This document shows positions 1-11,080 of a stretch of 64,000 bases of DNA, one piece after another; position 1 is the first letter of the stretch, and each line of letters starts with the position of its first letter. Origin of the DNA: Diphasiastrum complanatum (lineage: Eukaryota > Streptophyta > Lycopodiopsida > Lycopodiales > Lycopodiaceae); NCBI GenBank assembly GCA_029204225.1, contig CM055109.1:43155054-43219053 (forward strand), in the 5' to 3' direction. The notes below the pieces were generated by a model, which saw only the letters and a list, made by a program, of their open reading frames with translations, had not been told where the DNA came from and did no database searches. Made by a program: the position numbers and the translations under genes.

Positions 1-1479
1 ATGTCTCGAACATCATTTACCAGAGACTCCTACAGAACAACAAAGATTTTGGAGCTGGTACATTCGGACATCTATGGAACTTTTGATGTGATCTCAATAG
101 GAGGCTTGAAGTACTATATAACCTTCATTGATGACTGTAGGAAATTTGTCCGAGTCTACTTCATTCACAACAAATTAGAGGCATTCGACAAGTTCACAGA
201 ATATGTGAACTAGACAAAAAGATACACATGAAACAAGGTGAAACAGATCAGAATAGATCATTGTGGAGAGTACATCTCAAACTGATTCACTGATTTCTGA
301 AAGGATCGAGGAATCCTTCATAGAAAGACAACATCCTATACATTGCAACACAATGGTATTGCAAAAATAAAGAACATGACTCTCATGGAAGCCACAAGGT
401 GCATGATGGCCTATTCAAAGGCACCAAGAGTGCTACCGGTTGAAGCAGTAGCTACAGTTGCCTAACTCCAGAACAGGATAGGCAAATCAGGTGTTTCTCA
501 CATGACATCACACGAACTATGGTGGAGTAGAAAACCCAATCTGACACGTTCGGATTTTTGGCTGTGCAACTTATGCACATATTCCTGATAAGCTTCGAAA
601 GAAGCTTGACGAGAAGGTCGAATTAAGATACCTCATTGGATATGACAACCATTCATCATATTACAAGATTTACATACCAGAAATGAATCTACTGAAGGCT
701 GTCAGAGACGTCAAGTTTCGTGAGACCAGAACAATGGTTGACAATGATTTTGTCAGCTATGAAGTCCTAGGAAGCAGTATTATGACCTGCCAACCATGAC
801 CGAGGGAGCAGAACCCGAACAGTCAAACGAAGATGTTCGAGCTCCACATCAGTTGAGCGACGAAGAAAGGTTCACAAGCCTGCTCGCTGCTAGAACTCTT
901 GTAAACCGAGATGGTTTTGGATCTAGCCAAAGAGACAAAGGCAAGAGCATTGCAGTACCAGAAGAATCTCCTAGGAGATCAAAGAGAGAGTGAAGAGCGC
1001 CAACAAGATTTGTGCCAGGCAGCTTAGCTTCTACATCCAAAGAATTTTGTGGATTCAGTGGCGAACCACAAACATTTGAGGAAGCCATTGATAGTCCAGA
1101 GTAGGACAAATGGATCCAAGCCATGAACGAAAAAATTGAATCCATGAAGAAGAATGAGGTATGGACACTGCAACCAGTGCCTGAGAAACGAAAAATAGTG
1201 CAATGCAAATGGGTTTACAAACTCAAGTATGGACCGAATAGAGATGTTTTGAGATACAAGGCCAAACTTGTAGTGAAGGGTTTTTCTCAGAAGAATGGCA
1301 TCGACTACACTGAGACTTTCTCTCCAATGGTGAAACATGCTTCCTTATGCCTACTATTTGCATATGTAGCTGCATACGACCTCAAGATTCACATCGTTGA
1401 TGAGAAGACAACATTCCTGCATGGCGAATTAGGGGAAGAGGTCTATATGGATCATCCTCCAGGTTATACCTTCGAATGA
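1..1479 (+). mobile_element. Ty1/copia pol remnant (integrase to RT N-terminus)
   Basis: Decayed copia polyprotein. An open stretch at the window edge (1-213) carries the integrase-core signature with LELVHSDIYG and YYITFIDD. Frameshifted pieces then follow in the usual order: the integrase C-terminal FGC/YAHIPDKLRKKLDEK region and GY...YKIYIPE (about 540-780), an acidic linker, and the start of the RVT_2 reverse transcriptase (1123-1479; CKWVYKLKYG, YKAKLVVKGFSQ, GIDYTETFSPM, TFLHGELGEEVYM). It ends at PPGY, so the YVDD catalytic block, RNase H and 3' LTR are missing. The element may continue left of the window. Family assignment is secure from motif order; the internal stops show it is dead. 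Confidence 0.85.
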
Positions 1480-2336
1480 CTTCCTACCTATGCATGCCAA
1501 ATGCATAGGAAATCGATTATACCCCAGGTTACACTCACACACGTATTTAGAAATCAACGGTGACGATGTCAACACAAAATACAAATGTTATCATGACATG
1601 TGCCACAATGTGTTCATTGTTACGTGTATCCACATGTGTGAGCCATCTCCTAAGGATGGACATATAAAAAAAAGACATGTATATGAATAGAATACCAACA
1701 TGCCAGCCAAACGTGTTTGCACATGTGTGAAAATTATAACCAAGTTAGAAGACGACATGTATATGTCACATGCGTATGTATGTCACACACATGAGTCAAT
1801 GTTGACAGTATGGTTGGACTACCTGATGGCACGTGCCCGAATAGAAAATTAGCTAGCTTGCCGCACGTGTGGACACACGTGCGCAATATTGGTGGTCGTG
1901 TTGAAATTGAACACATGCGCTTATCATTTGTTGACACATGTCAGTGACACAGACATGTGGAGTTTTTATACTACAAAAGATAGACTTTCCTTCATTTCTG
2001 AGCTCTTTTTTTTTTTCAATCTTTACTCTTTACACTTGCATATCACCATGGCATGGGATAGACCATGTTCTCTGCTTGAACCCTTGCCCTCCCATGTTGT
2101 TGTGATATTCCAAGGTCATATTGCTAGCACACATGGGGTCATCCACTCTTGAACCAAAGGCTATCCATCTCGTGTCGAATTGATATCCCAAGACCATATT
2201 GCCACCATGTTTTGTAGGTTGTGTTCTTCATTCAAAATTTTTCTATCTTGTGTCACTGCAATATCTGGCCTTCTAATGGCCTATACAAGGTAGCCGACAA
2301 GTCTCCCAACTTTTGTCCCCCCCCCTCATGGGCCTC
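1480..2336. other. Non-coding stretch rich in CACATG/CACGTG words
   Basis: No coding signal. From about 1595 to 1960 the sequence is crowded with ACATGTG, CACATG and CACGTG words, including two CACGTG cores about 10 bp apart near 1865-1880. A C-run lies near 2317. No terminal repeats were seen. Confidence 0.5.
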
Positions 2337-2900
2337 CTCCTCCACCAAGGGCTAAAGGGACAAGGAGAATATGAGGTGCGGGGAGACCTATATGTCCATG
2401 TTTGAGGGATATCAGATATCTACAGAGGCAGGCCAGACTTCTGATTCCCAAAGCTACTTTCTACATGGATGTCAAACAGGTGACATTGGAGCTGTCACAC
2501 AATGCTAGGTGGAATCTCATTGCCTTGGAAGCCCTACATACTACATACGAGAACTTCCAAACAAAAATGTTTGAGGTTCAGTGCCTTGCGTTGTGCACGC
2601 AAAGAGGGTGACAATGATGAACAAGGACATGAACCTTGTGATGAAGCTTCAAGTCTTCAAGTCTTCAAGTCTTCAAGGCAAACACCTATGATTAGGTCTT
2701 CAAGTACGGCTGCACTTCTAGGTCAACACCTACTCCGAGGGCACCCACCATGCCACCTAGGAAAAAGAGAAAGCACACAAATCACAAATGGGCAACAAAA
2801 GTGTTACTCTCACCCAACTCCTCAACTCCTCCGTATGATGCTTCTATATCAAGGGCTATATGTGAAAAAAATTAGATCCAAAATGCACTTAATGGATCAA
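2337..2900 (+). pseudogene. CENH3-like histone H3 pseudogene with a basic C-terminal extension (copy 1)
   Basis: Reading on the plus strand and allowing one frameshift near 2580, the H3 histone fold can be followed. There is an alpha-N helix (RDIRYLQRQ), alpha-1 (LLIPKATF, VKQVTLEL), a short loop, alpha-2 starting ARWNLIALEALHTTYENF, then MFEVQC, HAKRVTMMNKDMNLVMKL. The LLIPKA.F wording and the RW before alpha-2 resemble plant centromeric H3 rather than canonical H3. After the fold the frame (with stops) continues NTYD..FK.G.TSR to a basic run MPPRKKRK. Copy 2 at 43550 has the same extension, so it belonged to the parent gene. No intron is seen, which suggests a retrocopy. Frameshifts and stops make it a pseudogene. 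Assignment to CENH3 rather than another divergent H3 is inference. Confidence 0.62.
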
Positions 2901-2934
2901 CAAGATCTTGGCCTAATTTGAAATTTATGTGTCA

Positions 2935-3785
2935 GATTTCCTGTTAGTCCTAAGGAAAGGTATATTGTTTTTTATGAGTATATAGCCAATAGAATTGATG
3001 ATATGGGAGGATAGTTTCAATTTTGTATAGATGAGATTAATTATAAAAACTACATTTTGTAATGAGTTGAAGGAAAAAAAACCTCGGACATTTTAGACGC
3101 AGTGGTGGAAGTTGGGTTGATATACTTTGTACATGGATATACAAATGGCATCACCAAAGATATTGGTGTTGTATCATAATGGTTTTTTCATTCATTGGAT
3201 CATGTGCAGTTGGCAAAGAAATTCATGAAAATACAAGCTTGGAGACAAACGTCTTTATCATTCCGTAATGCAAATAGTAGACATGTTTATTTGTTCTATG
3301 AATCGATGTCCTAAACTCTCACAGATTATTTCCACTCATTGGTTTTCATTCGTTGGTAGAAAACATTGGAGCATGCATATAATTTTTTCAAAAGTAGATG
3401 AAGATGGAAGGTGCACTCCCATATGCATAAAAATAAGTTCCCTGAAGGCCACCCATCGACTGTATATAGTGAAATATTTTAAGTTATTCTCTGATGGAGT
3501 TTGCATACAAATAGTAGAAAGCATTCTACTACAAATTATAGTCCATTGATGCCAATGTATGGTGTTCAACCTAGTATTAATGTGAAAATAAAATTTGCTA
3601 AGATCCAAAAGGTTGCGAATTTCCTACATGATATGCAAGAAATGGTGTAAGTGGAAAAGGATAGTATCTATAGTAGTGTTCAAGACAAAGCTAAGCACTA
3701 TGTCGATCTTACCACGTTATCCTCTTCTCCTACAAAGATGCAGACTATTGATACACATGCAAAAGAAAGTCAAGCAGTATGTTAA
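2935..3785 (+). pseudogene. Ulp1/C48 protease-like pseudogene segment (copy 1)
   Basis: This continues the CENH3-like pseudogene with no gap that looks like an intron. Recognisable blocks are KERYIVFYEYIANRIDDMGG (2953-3012), a VVEVGLIYFVHGYT block (about 3105-3150), and KHWSMHIIF near 3361 followed by SSLKATHR near 3436. The HW..I and later SLK.TH pattern resembles the catalytic-His region and the D-S-(L/I)-K-G-(T/S)-H block of plant SENP/Ulp1 (C48) proteases. The Asp of that block is missing and the Gln/Cys active-site part is not found. The same blocks recur in copy 2 (43900-49500). The downstream end is cut by copia A near 3785-3790. Homology between the two copies is clear; the C48 family name is tentative. 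Confidence 0.5.
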
Positions 3786-3789
3786 GCTC

Positions 3790-6700
3790 ACCTCTCTTGC
3801 CCCTGATGTAGTGATATCTGATCTCAATGTGCTTACTCCAAGAATGAAATCTAGGGTTGGCCAATAAGGCAATAGCACTTTGTTATCACAAAACAAAATT
3901 GTAGGGCTGTATTGATACAGATTGATGTCTGACAACAAATTTCTCAACCAAAACGCTTCCTTAATAGATTGAGAAACAGCAATGTATTCTGCTTCAGTAG
4001 AAGAAAGTGCGATAGAGGTTTGCTTACGACTGTTCCACAAAATAGGACCATCGGTGAAGAAGAATGTAAATCCAGATGTGGACTTACGATTGTCTGCATC
4101 TCCTCCCCAACTTGCATCAGAATAACCACTGAGTTGATGAAGATTGTCGTTGCTGACATCTCCATAGCAGATGCACTGGTCCATGGTAGCTCGAATATAC
4201 CTCATGACTTGAATAAGAGCCTTCCAATGAGTAATGCCAGGATTAGCCATGTATTGGCTGAGTGAGCTAACAACAAAAGAGATATCTAGTCTTGTACAGA
4301 CCATTGCGTACATGAGAGATCCTAGTATCGATCGATATAGATAGTCTCTCATTTGCTCCTCTTCCTGCTTGGTCTGGGGACATTGGTCCTTTGACAAATG
4401 CAAGCCTGGATCCATTGGTGAGTGAGCTAATTTACAGTTCACCAAATTGTATCTATTAAGAACATTATGAAGATACCTTTGTTGAGTGATGTAAATCAGT
4501 CGATTTGCTCTATCTCTGTGGATTTGAATTCCCAGACAGAAGTGAGTTTCACCCAAATCAGTCATGTCGAATTCTGAGATAGGCAGACTTAGGAGTATAC
4601 CTTGTGGGTTGTGTGCGCACTCGGCTTGATCTTCTGGGAGGATTCAACTGATGAACTGCTCCTGGGACTTGTTGTTGGGTAGCAGCAACATCTTCATCTG
4701 ATTCGCTATCTCAAAGTGGGTCGACAATACATACGCCTGAGCCAGAAGCTCGAACTGTCATGTCAAGGGCAGGTGATGAAGATTCTTCTTGAGCAACATC
4801 CTTGCCTTTGAAGTCGACAAACTGATCCTCGATAAAGACTATATCCTGGGTCTTGAGACCTTGGAAGTCCAATTTCTTCCATGTGTCCTTTGGGATCTAC
4901 GCATAGACAATGCACCCAAACACTCTTAGGTTCTTCAAAGAAGGCTTAGAGCCTGTCCACACCTCGTGGGGTGTCTTGTCTGAGAGGGCCTTGGTTGAAT
5001 GTCTGTTCTAGATGTAAGCTGTAGTGGAGACAGCTTCAGCCCATAATCTCTTGGGCAACAATGCATGCGATAACATACATTTAGCAGATTCGACCAGAGT
5101 ACGGTTCTTCCTCTTAGCTAAGCCATTAGACTGAGGACTGTAAGGAGTGATGAATTGCTGCTCAATGCCTTGGCTTTGGCAGTACTCCTTAAACTCGATA
5201 GAGATATATTATCCACCGTTGTCTGACCTTAGGGCCTTGATCGTCCTTCCAGTCTCCTTTTCTGCACGCTCCTTGAAGATTCTAAAGCAGTTGAAGGCTT
5301 TTGATTTCTTCTTTATGAAGTACACCATAGTTCTTCTGGAGAATTTCTCAATAAAGGTTATAAAATACTTGGCGTCCTTTAGCGAAGGATTTTTCATTGG
5401 GCCACAAATATCTAAATGTACAACATCTAGCAATCCTCTAGCAACATGTTGATGGCTTGACTTAAATGGTTTCCTAGTTTGTTTACCAACTAGACAGTCT
5501 TGACAGACAGGTAACTCGACCTTTTCGCGAGGATAGTCGAGATCAAGAACAATAGATTGTCTAGACATTCGTTGTACAGCAGCATGATTTAAATGACCAA
5601 GTCTATAATTCCAAAGTAAACCTTTATTTGAATGAATTGAAGTACTGAGAGCCCGACTAGAGGCAGAAAAGCAATGACTCAACTTATACAAGTATCCATG
5701 CCTCTTTCCGAGTGCTAGGATCTTCCCTGTCCTATCAACTACTTTACACTGATCACATTCAAACTCTACTCTATGTCTTAGATTTGTGATTCTGCTTACA
5801 GAGAGCAGATTCGTAGATAACTTTGGTACATACAGGACTTTAGAGAGTAGCTTAGACTGATCATTTGCAAAGCATAATCTTATAGTGCCTTCACCTTTAA
5901 TAGCTTGTGTGCTATTGTCGCCAAGGTGAATAAATTTTTGAGTACTGTAAGGTGTATAGGACTCGAAACAGCCAATGAGACTAGTCATGTGCTGAGTGGC
6001 TCCAGAATCCAGGAACCAAGAACTATCACCAGATGCTCCTTGATGATTGGTCATAAAGGCATCATGGTCTGCTTCTTGAATAGGCTATGGAACTTCTATA
6101 GCTGCATTTGCCACTTGATTCAACTGCCCTTTGTTGTTGTTCTTCGCTTGAAGTATGCGGCAGTCTTGTATTTCGTGGTTGTTTCGTTTGCAGTATCTGC
6201 AGAACAGCTTCTTCTTTGTCTGCGGATTCGACTGTCCCTTGTGTTGAGCTGGTTTCTAGTCTGGCTTTGATTGCTTCAGGTCTTTCTTCTTCTTCTGCTT
6301 TGTCATGCTCTTGTTGGTGTACAAGGCGTGAGAATCAGCTGAGGAACTCGAGGTTTCGTTCCTTCGCGTGTCTTCCTGCAACAACATAGTAATGACTCTC
6401 GAAAGAGTCAATTCTGGATGAGTTGTGATGATAATTACCCAGCTGTCATAAGAACTTGACAAGCTTGTAAGAAGTTGCATCACTGTGTCTTGATCGTCTA
6501 CGACAGATCCGACAACGGTTATTTGTCTTAGCAGGTTCTTGAACTGATTAATGTGATTCTACAGAGAATCATCATTCGTCATCTTGAGGGAGTAGAGTTT
6601 CTTCCTGAGATGTAGCTTGGAAGCTATATCTTGCACTTCGTATAGTGTGCTCAAGATGTCCCAGACTTCTTTCGATGTCTGGGCCTCGGATACATGGCCG

Positions 6701-6927
6701 ATCTGGATATCCGTGATGTTGAGGATAATCAGCACGAAAGCTTTTCCATCCTTCAGCTTCCATCTGGCGATTGTTGCGTCGTCCACTTCGGGTTTCCCTT
6801 CTGCACCTGTAACAACGTCATACAATTCTTTTGCCATTAGTACAATTTTCATCTTAAATTTTCACAGATGGTAATTGGCTCCATCAAGCTTGTCCATGAT
6901 AGGACTGGCTTTTCCTTGGGAATCCAT
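3790..6927 (-). pseudogene. Copia A gag-pol pseudogene
   Basis: Gag starts at ATG 6925-6927. An early TGA (6862-6864) sits where homologues have Trp, so Gag is interrupted. The UBN2-type Gag (6559-6852) is followed by a zinc knuckle CRYCKRNNHEIQDC (about 6180-6220), protease DSGATQHMT, and the pre-integrase and integrase domain (5209-6054, with LDVVHLDICGP and ALRSDNGG). A linker rich in Asp/Glu/Ser leads directly into DLGETHFCLGIQIHRD (4565). The first half of RT, including the YVDD site, is therefore missing. The remaining ORF (3717-4565) carries LDISFVVSSLSQYM, the RNase H block ISLSSTEAEY and, near its end, a frameshifted KHIEIRYHYIR. Confidence 0.82.
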
Positions 6928-7072
6928 GTGGAAGAGTTAGTCTGAGTGATAGGAAAAACTACCAGTGACTTAAGTATGAAAATCTGATACTGAAAAATAA
7001 AGAACAAGAAAACAATTACTCTATCGGCTAGTAGAGTCTTGTACTATATAAGCTTATCAAGCTATGAAAATA

Positions 7073-7084
7073 GCTTAGATACCA
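7073..7084 (-). promoter_or_regulatory. Primer-binding site of copia A
   Basis: The minus strand reads TGGTATCTAAGC immediately inside the LTR. This is close to the initiator-Met tRNA 3' complement used by plant copia elements. Confidence 0.75.
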
Positions 7085-7823
7085 TGTTGGAGAGAGGAAG
7101 ATGAATGAGTTGAGAAAAGGTGTCATATGTTACAAACGAAAAATAAGCTCAAAGAGGTAAGATGAACACGAACGAGAAACAAACTCGAACAAGAAACGAA
7201 CTCGAACAAAAAATGTTCGTGCGTAGCGGAACGAACTATACGACTCTCTCCGAAAGCATGACTACGCCTATCAGAACAAACAAAAAGGTAGTGATGGAAA
7301 TCAAAGTCGTTCTTAATTACGTAGCCAAACTTTAATAAATGAATGAAGCTCCAGAAGAATGGTTTGTCGCAAATAGTAAGATAAACTATTTGTCGCGAAT
7401 GATTCGCGAAGAGCTAGACGATGCTCAACTGATAATTAGTCGCGAATGATTCGCGAAAGACAAAACTAAATGTTAGTCGTCTATTACCCGAAAGAACAAC
7501 TAGAAAGATCAGACAAAATGAATGATAGGCATAGCAATATTAACATAGAATACAGAACAAAGAACTGTATCAGATTAAGTATATCATGTATACATGTCAA
7601 TAATGCGGTAGAGCACAGCACAATAGCGGACGAAACTGCGTGCCCTACAAAGCTTGTACAATCTGTTAAAGGAATAAAACCTTATATTTGACAATCAAGA
7701 ATCAATGCGCAAGGCATCTACTTCGTCTCATTCATCAACTCTCAACTCATTCACTCATTAACCTTGTTAACCTCGTTAACCTGAATACGCAAATGGTATC
7801 TAGTATATACACATTATATTACA
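7085..7823 (-). repeat. 5' LTR of copia A (outer end uncertain)
   Basis: Begins TGTTGGAGAG next to the primer-binding site. It contains short tandem repeats of an AAC-GAA-CTCGAAC theme (about 7165-7210). It also has two copies of a near-palindrome TCGCGAATGATTCGCGA at 7393-7409 and 7440-7456. With only one LTR left, the far end near 7823 is not proven. Confidence 0.55.
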
Positions 7824-8207
7824 GGTGTGCAGATGTGGAAAGTATAGAGTGGATGTGTTGCTTGTAAGAGATCGTGGGTGGCTGCAGTTGTTGTCCAGTC
7901 TATTAGCGCAGCTGCATGGGGTGAGCATGAAAAGGGTGTGACGTCAGTCAATGTTGAAGTGATCATTGGTGATGACAATGCAAAAAGTGCGTCACTCTTA
8001 TGAGTAGCCTTAGGATTAGATTTACAGGGTGCCTTTGCTTTTAGGGCACCTTTGGCATTCTGTAAGATAGTGTCCCCTTTTTGCCTGTCACCATAATGTG
8101 TGTAAAAACACAGTGTCGCGATTCTTTCGTCTTTTCTTCGTACCTAGTAGCAATAGACAACCACTTGTTGAGTAGAAGTTGATAAATGAGATAGTGATTC
8201 TAGTTCA
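7824..8207. other. Unassigned intergenic sequence
   Basis: No ORF, repeat pair or RNA signal could be recognised here. Confidence 0.4.
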
Positions 8208-8440
8208 CTAGTCAAGAATCAGACATGGTCTATTGTAGAAATCTCACCACAAAAGAAGGTCATCAATTCAAAGTGGATCTTCAAAAGGAAGTTCAACCTA
8301 GATGGGTCTATTGCCAAATGGAAGCCAAGATTTGTAGCTAAAGGCTACAAACAAGTTCAAGGTATTGACTACAACAAGACTTTCAGTCCGGTAGTTAAAT
8401 TACAGTCTCTTAGAACTCTATTCGCACATGCTGTTGTTAG
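8208..8440 (+). pseudogene. Copia reverse transcriptase fragment
   Basis: The plus-strand frame reads SKWIFKRKFNLDGSIAKWKP, RFVAKGYKQVQGIDYN and KTFSPVVKLQSLRTL. This is the N-terminal RVT_2 block of a copia polyprotein. It starts and stops abruptly and has no flanking domains, so it is a short orphan fragment. Confidence 0.8.
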
Positions 8441-8689
8441 CCCCAAGGAAACCCTTGTAATTAATGGCGGCATTAGAAGAGTCACTGTGGCATGTGTTTT
8501 GTAAGTCCACAAGTAAACAGAATTTTGTAAGCAATAATGCTTGGGAACCAAACTTAGAATCTTTTCCATTTAAGTTTAACTATTACCAAGAAATATTTCT
8601 AATAGTTTAAACTTAGAAAGTCTAAGTTTAAAGTTATTTCTAAGTTTAGAAGTTCTAAGTTTATTGTGAACTCCATATTGATACAAGAA

Positions 8690-8830
8690 GTCACTTCTTA
8701 GAATAGCTTAGCAATAAGCTTTGGGAGTATCCCATAAGCATCTTAGCATATGGGCCTACCACTCATTGTATATATAGAAGTGAATTTGGGGGCCTTAGGT
8801 AACACTTGTATAAGATAGTCATTTTTTTCA
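8690..8830 (+). repeat. Dispersed repeat X, copy 1
   Basis: About 140 bp resembling 42895-43035. Shared words are AGCAATAAGCTT, CCCATAAGCA, ACCACTC, a TATATATAG box and TAACACTTGTATAAG. The TATA-like box and the ending suggest a piece of an LTR, but no element could be traced around either copy. Confidence 0.55.
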
Positions 8831-9224
8831 TTTTTTGAATTGTTTTCTTACTTTTTGCATCAAACCTACATAACAGAACTCGTCCATCACTACAGAGCCC
8901 AAACAGAGCCTCAAGAATCCAAATACTAGCTCCGCAAATTTCTATATGACCAAAAGTGGACCAATCAGCTGTTTTGGCCTATTTTTTGACAACGATTCCA
9001 TACCAAACTAACTCAGAAAAACTCGCCCATCACAAAGAGTGCAGATTCCATAGTGCCAAATCCATTAGACCACAATGCGAGTTCTCTAGAGCTTACCCTT
9101 GTCAAAAAACATTGACTCAAATATAACTTTCTCTAAAATAATCTTCAAGACAAAACTCGTTCATAGTACCATTGGAACCAGCTCATCACGGGCGAGTTCC
9201 TAGGCCCTTGCGTGAGTTTGTTTC
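8831..9224. other. Unassigned intergenic sequence
   Basis: AT-rich and non-coding. Short recurring words such as AACTCG(T/C)CCATCAC appear two or three times (8880-9190), possibly an older part of the tandem duplication that follows. Confidence 0.4.
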
Positions 9225-9485
9225 ATGGGAAATTTTTTTATTTTTTGAGCAGTCAACCCATTTTTGGTCAAAATCGAACTTGCACAACTATCTGGGTTGC
9301 TGTAGCCTCATCAGTACTTGCCCAATCCATCTGTGGGTCACACGAGTTTTTATCATGCCGCAGAATTGAGTTTTTTGTATTTTTATGGTATTTTGGACCT
9401 AAAACAAACTCGCACAGCTATCTGGGTGCGTCAACAAAACTTGTCGGCCGTACTGTAGCCTCACGAGTACTTGCCAAATCCATCA
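9225..9485 (+). repeat. Degenerate two-copy tandem duplication (unit about 150 bp)
   Basis: Two adjacent segments (about 9225-9335 and 9370-9485) share, in order, TATTTTT, TTTTGG(T/A)C, GCACA(A/G)CTATCTGGGT, CTGTAGCCTCA, AGTACTTGCC and AATCCATC. The second copy has about 20 extra bases in the middle. No coding function is apparent. Confidence 0.6.
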
Positions 9486-9674
9486 TATACATAAAGTAGT
9501 TCCATCGTGTCTCCCAGATGAACTTCAACTCGGTCATCCTGCATGTGAGAGAGGCATGTGGTTTAGGGTTCAGGCACGAAATCGAAGCGAAACACGGAAA
9601 AACATAACTTCAACAGAAAAAAAAAACTGGCAATCACTGAAAAAAGTTAAAGCACAATTACATTGCTATATTGC

Positions 9675-9990
9675 TTACCTCTCTGGCTGCAAGATGGGTA
9701 GCTGTAGGAACTGTCCAATCCGGTCCATGAGCTCATACACCAGTCCAAGTGTGGACCCCTCATTGTTAGCCATGCAGAGCACAATGTAGAGTCCCGACAA
9801 TGTCTGCGCATCCCTCCAGAACTGGTCTCCCCTCACCGTGGAAGAAAAGTGCTCCCCATCCTCTATGCACTGAAATGTACTGGCATGCCAAAGATCACTG
9901 GCAACCATTTGTAGAAGCTGTGCCTTGCACCTGATCAGACGGTCGATGACCACCAAGTCGAATGCAAGGCGTCTAGATTAAAAAGTATGT
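9675..9990 (-). pseudogene. hAT-type transposase fragment (DUF659-like region)
   Basis: The minus-strand ORF 9675-9956 reads DLVVIDRLIRCKAQLLQM, ASDLWHAS, FWRDAQTLSGLYIVLCMAN and LGLVYELMDRI. This order matches the plant hAT transposase stretch between DUF659 and the dimerisation domain (R...L..LV.S..W, FW, LVKVLRL.D, MG.LYEAMD). BED finger, catalytic core and C-terminal dimerisation domain are not found, and flanking frames are not open. Recognition is by motif spacing only. Confidence 0.5.
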
Positions 9991-10317
9991 TACATAATGG
10001 TGATAACTTGTTGTCCTAGATTTCTATCAATATTTGACAAATCATCAAAGATTGTAAGAGAATGGCACCAAAAAGAGTTTGGTTTGATCTCAACATAGAA
10101 GTGAGCAAAGACAACAATAGGCTCCTTTGTGGATTTGTCCAACAACGGCCAACCTTCCTGTTGGAAATAAATCCTCATCAACAATGGGCATCATTACATC
10201 ACAAGCCTCATCTGCGCCAATAGCAGCTTGCAAAAAGCTTACAAGAAAAATGTGACTCTGTTGAAATAGGTATTGTATGTCAATGTAATTGTCTTCCCAA
10301 CAATCAAACAAGGGCAT
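9991..10317. other. Unassigned sequence between the hAT and gypsy remnants
   Basis: Two overlapping short minus-strand ORFs (9990-10184, 10090-10317) have no recognisable motif. They could be an intron or a decayed part of the hAT fragment. Confidence 0.3.
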
Positions 10318-10462
10318 CTAGGATGACTTGAAGCAAATAAGGGAGTAGATCCATTAAGGAAGAGTGTAGAGCTTTTAGCAAAAGAAATGGGGGACTTGAA
10401 AGTACAGATGTTCAACGTTAAAGCTAAGAGAAAGAAAGCAAAATGAAATGCTAACGTTTGGT

Positions 10463-10930
10463 ATACAACTTGCGGTAAAGAGGGGCACTCTGAAATGAAC
10501 TGTCCTAATTTACAAACCAACCATGTAGAGGAAGAATTATTCCTCTGTCCAGTTGAGAACCATGAGGAGCTACTCCTTTTAATCAAAAGAATTTCACATC
10601 TAAACCACGCAATAGTCAACAATATACTATTCTACGTAGAGGAGGGACAAGAGATTCCACTCCACCATCCAGAGTAAAGAGTTCATGTTATAATTGCGGA
10701 GCCCCTGGTCACTATTTGCCTGACTGTCCCAAACCTAGGAGGTCAGTAGGATATGTGCCACTTTGTGCTAATTGCAAAGGCGGAGGACATGTCACTACCG
10801 AATGTCCTCACCCACAACAATGGAGGACATGTCACTATCAAATGTCCTCACCCACAACAGCCACGATCTAAACCGCGGTTTGGTAATACACCTAGAAAAG
10901 ATATTCCCAGACATCTAAACCTAACATTGA
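10463..10930 (+). pseudogene. Gypsy Gag zinc-knuckle region
   Basis: Three CCHC-type knuckles are visible in different frames: CGKEGHSEMNC (first Cys replaced by Tyr), CYNCGAPGHYLPDC (10688-10730) and CANCKGGGHVTTEC (10768-10810). The GGAGGACATGTCACTA..AATGTCCTCACCCACAA segment occurs twice (about 10780 and 10821), a local tandem duplication that would repeat the third knuckle. Stops and frameshifts separate the pieces. Confidence 0.75.
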
Positions 10931-11080
10931 CATGGTAGTCCAAAGGATAGAAGTAGAATATGAGATTTTAGAAAATCAAGACCAGGATTAGCAGACTTAG
11001 ATCTAAATAAAGTTACAACTAGAACTAGGAAAAATATACCAACTCTTAGAGATAAAAAGAAAACTAAGAAGGATAAAAAT

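Larger units (their letters stand above)
3790..7823 (-). mobile_element. Ty1/copia element A, RT-deleted, one LTR remaining
   Basis: Minus-strand copia element. It has a 5' LTR starting at 7085, a primer-binding site (7073-7084), gag, protease, integrase, and then the C-terminal half of RT plus RNase H. The 3' LTR is absent: homology stops inside the RNase H tail near 3790, against the histone/protease-like pseudogene. The outer LTR limit (about 7823) is a guess from a terminal CA. No target-site duplication is recoverable. Confidence 0.82.
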
